Notes under the pieces: generated by a model
What the model saw: only the letters and a program-made list of their open reading frames with translations
Database searches by the model: none
Told to the model about the DNA's origin: nothing
Translations under genes and position numbers: made by a program
DNA from: Rhizophagus sp. LPA8_4_AMF
Taxonomy: Eukaryota > Glomeromycota > Glomeromycetes > Glomerales > Glomeraceae
Length of the DNA: 44,988 nt
Reading direction: 5' to 3'
Assembly: GCA_021464525.1 (NCBI GenBank)
Contig: JADRCO010000185.1
Span: forward strand, 1 to 44,988
Shown: in pieces, positions 34,338 to 44,060 of the stretch
How positions within the stretch are numbered: position 1 is the stretch's first letter
Layout of the letters: each line of letters begins with the position of its first letter

Positions 34338-37315
34338 ATGTCTTCGAAACATTCACCGAAATCTTCACAGGGGAGTGTTTCAAGTGAAGGTGACATATTT
34401 TTCGAAGCAACAACAGAAATAGAAGTTATAAATGAACATGAAAATGAAGAAAGGACTTTCAACGACAACAATAACAATGATAACAAAAATAACAATAACA
34501 TTTACTTAAAAAATAAAAATAGTGATATATGGCAACAATATCATAAAAATAATGGCAGTAGTAGCAGAGTAATTCGTCATTATCCATCATCATCATTAGA
34601 TTCAACAACAACTGCTTATATGACACCACAAGGTTCAACGAGTAATTTATTAATTAATACTATGAGACAATCAGTACAATCAATAATTAATCAAAGTCAT
34701 AATAATCAATCAGAAATTGATTTGTCTACAACAGCGTCATCTCCATTTATTACTAGTCCTTCTTCTCCATTTGATACTAATAAGTTAACAATGGACTTTA
34801 ATAACTATAATATTTATAATAATAATAATAATAATATTGGTAATAATGGTAATGGTAATAATAGTAACAATAATGTTAAAAGCATTAATATTAATAATCC
34901 GTATAATTATTCATCCAGTAATTCAGCGGCAGTTACAGCTAAAGTAAGGGAATATGAATCATTGATTAAAAGATCTTCGCATTCAAATTTAAATCCTATA
35001 ATAGAATCTGAGATTAAAACAGTAGAATCATCATATTCATCAAAACCAAAATATAATCATACGGTTCAACCTTCTTCAGGATCAAATACTTACGTAGGGG
35101 AACCTTATGATCATATTGAAATAGAAAATAATAACGATAATAATAATGATGATGATGATACAAATAATAATTTACATGAAGAAAATCTTTTAAACAAAGA
35201 AGCCGTTTTAAAATCAAAATCTTCTGTTAAACCTAATAACAGTAAAAAAATTACCGGTGAAGGATCGTCATCGAACATTGATGTTGAATATATCAATAAA
35301 GATGATAGTACAAAAAAAAATCGTAATAGGCCAATAAAGTCATCTCGACATAACAGAAATAATTCTTCTAAGGAGATCATTATAGAAGAAGAAGACTATA
35401 GTGTAAAGAATTCGAAAAGAATATCAAAATTATCATTTATAACAACTAAAGGTGGAGATACTACCACTTCAAGAAGTGAAAGTACAATAGAAATTGGAGT
35501 TATAGATTCCCCAATATCGCAAAAACATCTAACCACCACAAATGATTTTACTACAGCGTTTTCTCCAACTACTTCATTTAATCAAATTTCTAGAGAATCG
35601 ATTAGAACGAAAAATGTTATAAGACTTAAAATATGGGAAAATTTTCTTTTAATGATTGGATGTTGTCTGATACTTTTTCTTGCAATACTTGATATTAATT
35701 TGATAGCAAATCAATTGCCTAAAATTTTGGAAGAATTTAAAGCCGGTGAAGAATTTTCATGGTTAATAAATAGTCATAGTCTAACAAGTGTAAGTCTCTT
35801 TTTTTTTTAAAAAAAAAAGTTTTGTAATATATCTTTTATGTAGATTTTATAACTTATTTTTCTTTTTTCCTCTTTTTTTACAAATTATTTCTAACTTTGA
35901 TAAAGACAATGTTACAACCATTTTGCAGAAAATTATCAACAATATTTGGAAAAAAATTGACATTTTTAGTATCAATTCTAATATTCGGTGCGAGTTCAGT
36001 ATTATGTGGAGCATCACAAAATATTCAATGGCTAATTGCAACTAGAGCAACCATGGGAATAGGAAGCGGTATGATAGCATCTATGACATTTATTATTATA
36101 TCAGAAGTTTTACCTTATAAACAAAAAGTATTTTATAATATTGTTATGAACATAATATTTGCTATAGCATTTATAGTTGGTCCACTATTAGGTGGTTTAT
36201 TTGTAGATTATGTTTCATGGAGATGGTCATTTTACATGAATGGTCCATTATCAATAATATGTATAATAATATTGTTAATTGCACTAAGAAAATTTGGTAA
36301 ATCATCTGAAAATACTTCAACCAAATTAAAAGAGGTTGATTGGTTAGGAATTTTCCTGCTGGCTTCAGGATTATTATTATTACTTTTTGGGTTAAATTAT
36401 GGAGGAAATAAATTCCCTTGGATTAGTGTGACGATATTAACAATTTTTGGAGTCGGATTTGTTATTTTAGTGTTTTTTGGAATATTTGAAAAAATATTTG
36501 TTAAAAAACCTTTAATACCAACATCAATGTTCAAAGATTCTTCTATAAGGGCCATATTTGGATGTTTTTATTTTATTGGCTGGATACAAGTGATAGTAAT
36601 TTATTATACTCCAATATATTTTCAATACGTTCGTTTACAATCGGCTACACAATCTGGTATATCAATATTACCTTTAGTATCAAGCGTCGTAATATTTTGT
36701 GCAATTAGTGGAACGTTGATAATTAAATTTGAAAAGTATAAATGGTTATTATATATTGGTTCAATTTCACTAATAGGTGGTGGATTTTTATTGTCAACAT
36801 TCAATTTAACTACAGAAACATTATTACGTGTGATAGCATTAATAGTTATTGGATGTGGTATCGGAACCCAATTTATTTTATTAATACCTGCTTTGCGTGC
36901 CGTTAAGAAAGGAGAAAAATCTGGTATGATCGGACTTTGTAATTTTTTTAGAGGTTACGGATTTATATTTGGCATATCGATATCAACAGCACTATTTAAT
37001 AATCATATTTTATCGAATATGAAAAATACACAAAATTATCCTATTAAAAGTTCTCTTAATGATGCATTATCGCTTAAAAATATTCGACAATTAGACGAAG
37101 AACAAAAGAACATTATATTAAATAGTATTAATAATGGTATTTCAACAAATTACATACTTTGTATATTTGTAGCTGTAATGGGTTTAATCTTTGCTTCTTT
37201 TATAAAAAATTATAACTTAAAAAATGATAAAAAAGGCAACGAAATTGTCACAGAAGATAATAACAATAATAGTAATGATAATAATTTTGAGGTATTAAAT
37301 GAAAAGATAACATAA
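34338..37315 (+). CDS. MFS multidrug transporter, DHA2-like, with long Asn-rich N-terminus
   Basis: Two exons, 34338-35789 and 35906-37315 (phase 0), give 953 aa. The first ~430 residues are Asn/Ser/Asp-rich and disordered, with poly-Asn around 155-185 and Asp/Asn near 255-275. The membrane part starts near residue 430 (NFLLMIGCCLILFLAILDI) and fits a 14-helix drug:H+ antiporter. The intron falls in the loop before helix 2. The antiporter motif C is clear (IVGPLLGGLFVDYVSWRW), and the loop 2-3 motif A is degenerate (CRKLSTIFGKK), lacking the usual Asp. The expected LDxTIVNVALP of helix 1 reads LDINLIANQLP. A siderophore or other small-molecule carrier is possible; the substrate is not readable. 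The N-terminal arm is unusually long for the family. Convergent with the RRN11-like gene. Confidence 0.9.
35799..35818 (+). repeat. T10-A10 junction just after a splice donor
   Basis: Ten T followed by ten A begin 9 bases after the donor of the only MFS intron. In RNA the two tracts can pair into a hairpin beside the splice site. Confidence 0.5.
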
Positions 37316-37574
37316 TAATAGATAGTTGCTTTTTTATTTATACCATTTTTTTTTTGTAATAATATTTTTATTTATTATTATTTATTTTTGTATTTATTTT
37401 TGTTTAGAAAGAAATTTTTTGTACCTTTAGTTTTTTTAAGTATCTTGTACTTTAGTCTTTTTAAAATTTACATCAATTAAAAAAAATCTGTAATAATACC
37501 CGAATATGTAGCAATAGAAGCGATAGAATTTTTTAAAAAAATTAAAATTAATATTAATATCAGAAATAATGTTA

Positions 37575-37617
37575 TCACCAATCATCATCATCACTGTAAT
37601 TGATGTCATCATCATCA

Positions 37618-37676
<59 letters not shown>

Positions 37677-39797
37677 AACATCGATATCGCCGTCATCATT
37701 AACATCATCATTTTCATCATCTGAAGTATTCCAATCAACGTTCCAATCAATATTCCCATCAATATTTCCATAATATTTTTTCTTCTCAAAATTATAAAGA
37801 ACGGTATGAAAATTTTTCCCTGATAAAATATGCTCTTTTACCTTTTCTACTAAATAACAATATTCATCACTTAAACATTCATTTAATATTCTGTAACATT
37901 GAAATTCACGCCATGATTTAACCGTCTTTTTGTTTGTATAAAATAAAAATCGTCTAAACCATTCACCTCGATTTTTTAATAATTCATTAACTTTATCTAT
38001 ATCAGAGTGCCTAATTAGTAATAATAATAATAATAAATTTGGGGATTATTATTACTAACAAACAAATAAACAAACAAACAAACAAGACATAACAATCCTA
38101 ACATCACTTAACTTTAACCACACAAAATATTCTATTGCTTTATATAAATAATTAGAATTATCGTCTCCATATTCAATACGTTGGAATAGTAATTCACATA
38201 TATTAAAATACGCATCAATTAATATATCCCTATCTTCTCCGTTAGTTTGCTCTTTTTTAATAGGAATTGGAATCGGAAAATTAATTTGGATAGAAATTTA
38301 AACAAGATATGATCATTTTCCCCCTTACCTATGACTTGAGTATAATGTTCCATTAAGGGATTGAACACTTCATCAGGTGGACTCACCGGATCAATTCGAT
38401 GATACGTCTTTCCTACTTCAACCCATTCATATTTAAGTCTTTCATATGCATACAAGACTTCAAATAAAAGCCTTTGAAAATAAATATATATACGCACTTC
38501 AGTTTACTGATATAAACAGTGTAATTATTCCCTTTTAACTTTTATGTACCTATGTCCAGTCAAAATTGATGGGTTCTCATTGCAGAAATTTTGTATGACG
38601 CTTATAGCTTCTCCAATTTCTTTCTTATATAATAGTAACTTCAAAAAAAACGTATATCTTGAATTTAAGTATGCCATTTTAAATAACAATAATAACCTCA
38701 ATTTTTTTTAAATTTTTTTTAGATACCTTAATATAATGTACTAGAAACATATCATTCGACATATCCATATCCAAAGACATCCTAAAATTCCTTAAACTAT
38801 TTTCATAATACCGTTTATGTTGATCCATCATTTGATCATCTATTCAAATTTCGGTAATAATTATTATAAAGAAATTTCTTTATAATTATATTAATAAATT
38901 ACATACCAACTTCAATAAAATCATCGTCTTTTTCATCAGAATTTCTTTTTCGTTTTGATCTTTCCCTTGGTGGTAGAATCATTTTTGAAGCATTTTTACG
39001 TTTTGGCGGTTTATAACTAATCACTTCGGGTTCCGATTTTTTAAATTTGGCGTTTAGTTGTTCCCACAACGAATATGAAATTAATCCTGCATAACCGTAT
39101 AGAAGTGGATTATTACAATACGGTTCTTGGGGCAAATATCTATTTAAAGAATAGAAAAATTAATAATTGAAGTTTTACTATGAGGAACTTGTTATAAAAA
39201 AATCAATTAATTACGTTTCAATAGTTGCAAGAGCATCGATCGTTTGCCCATATTTTACTTGATAAAAAACCAATTCCATTATAACCTTCTGTTTATCCAC
39301 ATCTCCAACATCTCTTTTCTTCAATTATGAATTAATAAACGGATTATGAAACATCAATTTGAACTTTAATTTAAAGATCGTATTTACCTTTGTATGATTT
39401 TTTAATAACATTATATTAAAGAAATCGATGAAAACTGTTGAAGTAGGATCTAGAGTAGCCAACACTTCAATAGCAGGCTTTTTATTCAAAAAAAGATTTA
39501 ACAATATATAATAAATATAATATATATATATATTTCTTTTTTTTATTAAACAAATTCAATTAATTAATTACTTTTACATTTTACAAACAAATAAATTAGA
39601 ACCTGCCAAATCTTAGTCATATCACACTCGGGACATTTTAATAAAATTTCAAGTATTTTGCTAGCACGACAATAATTTCGTTCATAAGATGATTTTAATA
39701 ATAATTCATACAAATTTTCTATATGAAAATCACGTATTCTTATCGCTTCAGATTTGGCTTTTTTCCATTCCTCCTCGGCTTTTTTAAGTTCTTTCAT
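37575..39797 (-). CDS. RRN11: RNA polymerase I core factor subunit Rrn11/TAF1A-like
   Basis: Nine minus-strand exons keep phase: 39797-39603, 39477-39388, 39318-39215, 39139-38907, 38839-38727, 38638-38550, 38471-38329, 38251-38113 and 38010-37575, giving 513 aa (yeast Rrn11 is about 507). The N-terminus has RIRDFHIENLYELLLKSSYE and RASKILEILLKCPECDMTKI, like the Rrn11/TAF1A opening with its HxxNLxxLL helix and TPR-like repeats. YCNNPLLYGYAGLISYSLW and YYENSLRNFRMSLDMDMSND are further TPR-like blocks typical of this family. A basic insert (KRKNAS...RSKRKR) looks like a nuclear signal. The C-terminus is an Asp run ending in DDDDW. Rrn11 joins Rrn6 and Rrn7 in the core factor at the rDNA promoter; RRN7 is in the same window. 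It shares a 107-bp promoter with the MEA1-like gene. The family call is from memory of motifs. Confidence 0.6.
37620..37676 (-). repeat. GATGAC hexanucleotide repeat coding for poly-Asp
   Basis: About nine tandem units of a 6-bp word alternate GAT and GAC codons in the last exon of the RRN11-like gene, giving a long Asp run. The frame is open to a stop shortly after. Length is likely to vary between strains. Confidence 0.9.
38053..38087. repeat. AAAC microsatellite in an RRN11-like intron
   Basis: Short tandem CAAA units with one interruption lie inside the intron between the last two exons (38011-38112). ATT/AAT triplets flank it at about 38020-38036. No function is suggested. Confidence 0.7.
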
Positions 39798-39845
39798 AAT
39801 TTTTTTTTTTTTTTCAAAATGTGCAGTAGCTATTTGATCTATATA

Positions 39846-39853
39846 TCACGTGA
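39846..39853. promoter_or_regulatory. TCACGTGA site in the bidirectional RRN11-like / MEA1-like promoter
   Basis: Exact palindrome 49 bp before the minus-strand start (39797) and 52 bp before the plus-strand start (39905), at the centre of a 107-bp promoter. The symmetric site in a symmetric position suggests it drives both genes. Confidence 0.55.
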
Positions 39854-39904
39854 TAACAACCGATTATATAAATGCGGTTTTTGTTCTTTTTAGTACATTC
39901 AACA

Positions 39905-40699
39905 ATGTCCCAAGGTACAATTTTCAGTAATACCATATTTTTTTTTCTTTTTTTTTTGAATATTAAATTAATACTTAATCTTTTTAAAATTATCCTTAAA
40001 TAAAAAGATATTCATTCTTACTCCAATTATCATAAAATAAAACCACAACTTAATAATGCTACTACAACAACACCAAGTAACGATATTTTATCTAATGAAT
40101 TCTCCAGCAAATTAACGTTAAATAATGGATTTACTCCAATTGAAGGCGATAATGATGTTATTCTGATGAATAACACTACTAATGAAGAGGTGAATAGCGA
40201 AAGTGATGAAGAAAATTTTGTGCCATTTGGATATGAGGCTTTACCACAAGATGACGAGGAGGAGGATATACAAGAAAATAATGATTTTGCATTTCAACAA
40301 GTAATTTAATTTTGACTTTATTCTTAAATAATTGCTATTAATATTAATATAAAATTATAGGAAGAACGACCAAAAGTATTACAAATTCACACAAATGATC
40401 AAGATAAAATTCCAGATGGTAAATATGTTGTTGTAGTTATGTGCATTCTTTTAAAAAATGTTAATATTATTAAATGTTATAGACGATTTGGCTGTGATTA
40501 ATTCGATTATGAAAAATATTAAACTACCTGATACTTCTATACCTGGTAAGTGAAATTGCTTTTTTTTTACATGTATTCGAAATTATATCCTTATTAATAA
40601 TTCTAATTTACAACAAATAAAGAATGGGCAAAAGGCATACCTGAAGAAGCTTGGCTGCCTATTGTAATTAATGATGTTAAATCGAATAATAATACGTAA
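39905..40699 (+). CDS. MEA1 (male-enhanced antigen 1)-like protein
   Basis: Five exons keep phase: 39905-39914, 40008-40300, 40361-40418, 40483-40545 and 40623-40699, giving 166 aa. The first coding exon is 10 nt (MSQ plus one base). The middle is acidic and disordered, with FVPFGYEALPQDDEEED resembling the GYQPLxQ motif of MEA1. The C-terminus has IMKNIKLPDTSIPEWAKGI followed by PEEAWLPIV, matching the conserved end of MEA1 (IMxxIxLPxxxxPxWAxxIxxxxW). MEA1 is a small conserved eukaryotic protein of unclear role, named for expression in testis; its presence in a fungus argues for a basic cell function. It is divergent from the RRN11-like gene and convergent with SSB. Identification rests on the short C-terminal motif. 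Confidence 0.65.
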
Positions 40700-41044
40700 A
40701 TGTTTACGAATAACGATATACTTTATGAATAATTATGTTAGATTTACTATTGATTACAGGGGTTGGTTGTAAAAAGTTTTTATTGCAAATTTCTCAACAC
40801 ATTTAATTTTTATCACGCAGCAATAACATCAACAAATATGCGTTTAGTACTATTCACCGTATTGTTATACAATAAATAATTAAAATAAAATTAAATACGA
40901 GGTTGTCCATCAGAAATAAGGGATTGATCTATGTGATAATATTTTTTATGGATTAAGTCTATGTGTCTTTTTAATAATGAAAATATACACATATTTTTGT
41001 AAAAATTACATCATTATATATGAAAGAGGAACTTAAAAAGGATT
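40700..41044. other. Intergenic space between convergent MEA1-like and SSB genes
   Basis: 3' flanks of both genes. AT-rich; no gene or repeat recognised. Confidence 0.55.
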
Positions 41045-43201
41045 CTAGCGATTGAGTGAAGCAAATGCACGAGTAACGCTACGTTGTAATTTCTTCCTTG
41101 TAGCGTTAATATCTTCCTTGCTAACCGCCGAATCATTAGAAATGTCAAGAAATTCAAGTGCTTCTATAAAATTTGATTGAAGTAATTAGTATTAGAAAAA
41201 CAACAAATACATCAAATCAATAAATTCGAACCTGAAAGAGCATTCTCAATGGATTCTTTATCATTGCGTTTCAATTTCATAGCAACATTTGGTTCATTAA
41301 GAGTATTTTCAATCTAAAAAAATAAAATTCTTTCAATTAAATGATTATTATGTAATGAAATAGCATATATATTAAAAAACAATGATAAATACTTGATAAA
41401 CATAACTTTCAAGCTCTTGTTTTGCTTCTACGCGTTCTTGACTCTTTTTATCCTCCTCTTTGAATTTTTCTGATTCAGCAACCATACGGTCAATATCAGC
41501 AGCTGATAATCGACCGGCCGAATTTGAGATTGTAATATTAGCTTTTCGTCCGGTCGCTTTATCCTTTGCTGTAACTTTAAGAATACCATCAGCATTAATA
41601 TCAAAAGTACATTCAAGCTCAGCTTCTCCACGAGGCATTGGAGGTATTCCTGATAGTTCAAAAGATCCTAATAAATTATTATCATGGCACATTGGTCTTT
41701 CCCCTTCATATACTGGAAATTCAACAATAGTTTGACCATCTTCTGCTGTCGTGAAAACTTTTTTTTTGATAGTTGGAATAGGTGTATTTCGAGGTACAAC
41801 TACTGCCATAACTCCACCTTGAGTTTCAACACCTAAACTAAGTGGAACTACATCTAAAAGTAAAAGATCCTGAGTTTTTTCGTTACCAGCTTGATTTGTT
41901 AAAAGAGCAGCCTGCACGGCAGCTCCGTAAGCAACAGCTTCGTCCGGATTAATTGATTTATTCAATTCTTTTCCATCAAAGAAATCTTGAAGAAGTGATT
42001 GAATTTTTGGGATACGAGTAGAACCACCTACAAGAACAATTTCATGTATATCCTTTTTCTCTATTTTTGCATCTTTTAAAACTTTACGGACAGGTTCTAA
42101 AGTAGAACTAAATTGAGAAGAGTTCAATTCCTCAAATTTAGCACGAGTAATATTGGCTTGAAGGTCAATACCATCATATAATGAATCAACTTCAACAGTT
42201 GTCTGAGTTTGTGAAGATAAAGCACGTTTTGCTCTTTCACAAGCAGTTCTTAAACGACGTATAGCACGTGCATCCCCTGATATATCATGTTTCTGTTTAC
42301 GCTTAAATTCTTGTTTAAAGTATTCAAGAAGATTGTTATCAAAATCTTCTCCGCCCAAATGAGTGTCTCCCGCGGTAGCTTTTACAGCAAAAACTCCTCC
42401 AGTTATATTCAAGAGAGATACATCAAAAGTACCACCACCCAAATCAAATATCAAAACATTTTTTTCTTTTGTTTCTTTAGAATCAAGTCCGTAAGCTATA
42501 GCTGCAGCAGTTGGTTCATTTATAATTCGAAGTACATCCAACCCCGCAATTTTCCCAGCATCCTTAGTGGCAAGACGTTGAGAATCATTAAAATAAGCTG
42601 GAACAGTAATAACAGCTTTCTTGACTTTTTTTCCTAATTTTCCTTCAGCAATTTCCTATAAATTAATGAAATTGTATGATAAGCAAATAAAAAAATCAAA
42701 AATATAAATAATAAAAAAATTAATTCTACCTTCATACGAGTTAATACCATCGACGATATTTCTTGTGGGGTAAAATTTTTCGTTTCACCCTGGTATTCAA
42801 CTTGAATCAAAGGAGCACCATCTTTTTCAACAACAGTAAAGGGCCAATGCTTTATATCGGCCTTTACTTCTGGATCGTCAAAACGTCGACCTATTAAACG
42901 TTTCGCGTCAAAGACTGTATTTTTAGGATTCATAGCCGCTTGGTTTTTGGCAGCGTCACCAATAAGACGCTCTGTATCGGCAAAGGCGACATATGAAGGT
43001 GTTGTGCGGTTCCCTTGTTCATTAGCAATTATTTCTATATTTGAATAGAAAAAAATTTTTTTGGTATATATATAGATAAATAAAAGTCTCCTGCTTTTTT
43101 AAAAATGACTTACCAACGCGCAGCTCATTTTCCCATACAGCAACGCACGAATATGTAGTTCCCAAGTCAATTCCTATAGCGCCTTCATACTGGTCTGACA
43201 T
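41045..43201 (-). CDS. SSB1: Ribosome-associated Hsp70, Ssb type
   Basis: Five exons keep phase: 43201-43114, 43034-42730, 42655-41393, 41313-41232 and 41163-41045, giving 618 aa (yeast Ssb is 613). The ATPase domain has [36 protein letters not shown] and [13 protein letters not shown]. The substrate domain has [20 protein letters not shown]. It fits Ssb better than Ssa: [31 protein letters not shown] and the end [10 protein letters not shown], with no EEVD tail. Ssb proteins bind nascent chains at the ribosome exit together with RAC (Ssz1-zuotin) and also aid ribosome assembly. TCATGTGA, one base from the shared promoter palindrome, lies 61 bp before the start. A hAT transposon remnant begins about 100 bp upstream. 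Confidence 0.93.
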
Positions 43202-43261
43202 TGTTGAATACCTACTTGAAATTCAAAAAATTTTTTTTTTTTTTTTTATGTTTTTCTCTTG

Positions 43262-43269
43262 TCATGTGA
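43262..43269. promoter_or_regulatory. SSB1: TCATGTGA variant site before SSB
   Basis: It differs from TCACGTGA by one base and lies 61 bp before the minus-strand start codon at 43201, the same distance range as the exact sites. Confidence 0.4.
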
Positions 43270-43304
43270 TCTTCGATTATCGTAGAGAAAACTTAACCTA
43301 GAGC

Positions 43305-44060
43305 TAGAGTTGGTAAAGTCCCTAGGTCCAAGACCAAAAGACCTAGTCCCAGGACCGGGTCCGCAGATCGATTTTTTGGACTAATAAAGATTCGGTCCTA
43401 ATAAGTCCTGACCAATAAAAATTAAACATATATATATGCGCCATAATGCCCATATTTCTAAAATTTAAACATGAGTTCATTCAACTTAGATGACGCGTTA
43501 TTCCTGATATTGATGATATTGAGAACGGCGAAAATAACAATATATCACGTAAAACTTCTCTTTTATGGTCTCATATAACTTATAAGAATCCCACTCACCC
43601 GGGAGTACCTGTATTGCAAAAAGTGTAACTATGCATTTTCTATTAAGTCAGGTAACTCTAGTATTGAACGCCATTTATTAAACAAAACACAATATAGTAA
43701 TTCCAAAAGTCAAGCAAACAACTTTAAAGTTTAACGTAGAAGTAACTTGAAAAGAACTTCAAATGAAGTGTATAGATCCTTGGCCTGCAAAGAAAAGTCA
43801 GAACAAGATGAAGTAATTGTTATTTGGATAATTTCTGAGCAACTACCCTTTAGTGTTGTTGAAAGTAAAAATTTTATTAAAGCAATGAGTGTTTTTGACC
43901 CTTGCTACAAAGTTCCTGATCATCATCAAATAAAAGAAATGGTTATCCAAGAATTTAATCAACATCATTCAAATATTCATAAAGACTTACAACAAATACC
44001 AGAAAAGTATCTCGTCAGTGATGAGAAAAAAAGGAAGAAGAAACTTTAGGGAAAACAACC
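43305..44060 (+). mobile_element. Decayed hAT-family DNA transposon remnant
   Basis: TAGAGTTGGTAAAGTCC at 43305 fits the hAT end rule YARNG and is followed by GC-richer sub-terminal repeats of GGTCC/GGACC type to about 43410. Downstream, one frame reads SLLWSHITYKNPTHPG and the next frame YCKKCNYAFSIKSGNSSIER, together a BED-type zinc finger (C-x2-C ... H) split by a frameshift near 43620. At 43747-44049 an open frame of 100 codons has VIVIWIISEQLPFSVVESKN and MSVFDPCYKVPDHHQIKEMV, the conserved start of hAT transposases. The rest of the transposase, with its catalytic residues and hAT dimerisation region, is missing. No matching right terminal repeat was found up to 44988. The copy is clearly not functional. 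Confidence 0.7.

Noticed and set aside
37436-37789. Methionine/threonine-rich frame on the minus strand
   Set aside because: Out-of-frame reading of the GATGAC repeat; the Asp-coding frame continues the RRN11-like protein to a stop at 37575.
42264-42274. GCACGTGC inside the SSB coding region
   Set aside because: Contains the CACGTG core but not the flanking T/A of the promoter motif, and is in coding sequence, so it was not counted.
42287-42637. Plus-strand open frame of 116 codons
   Set aside because: Antisense shadow of the Hsp70 ATPase domain.
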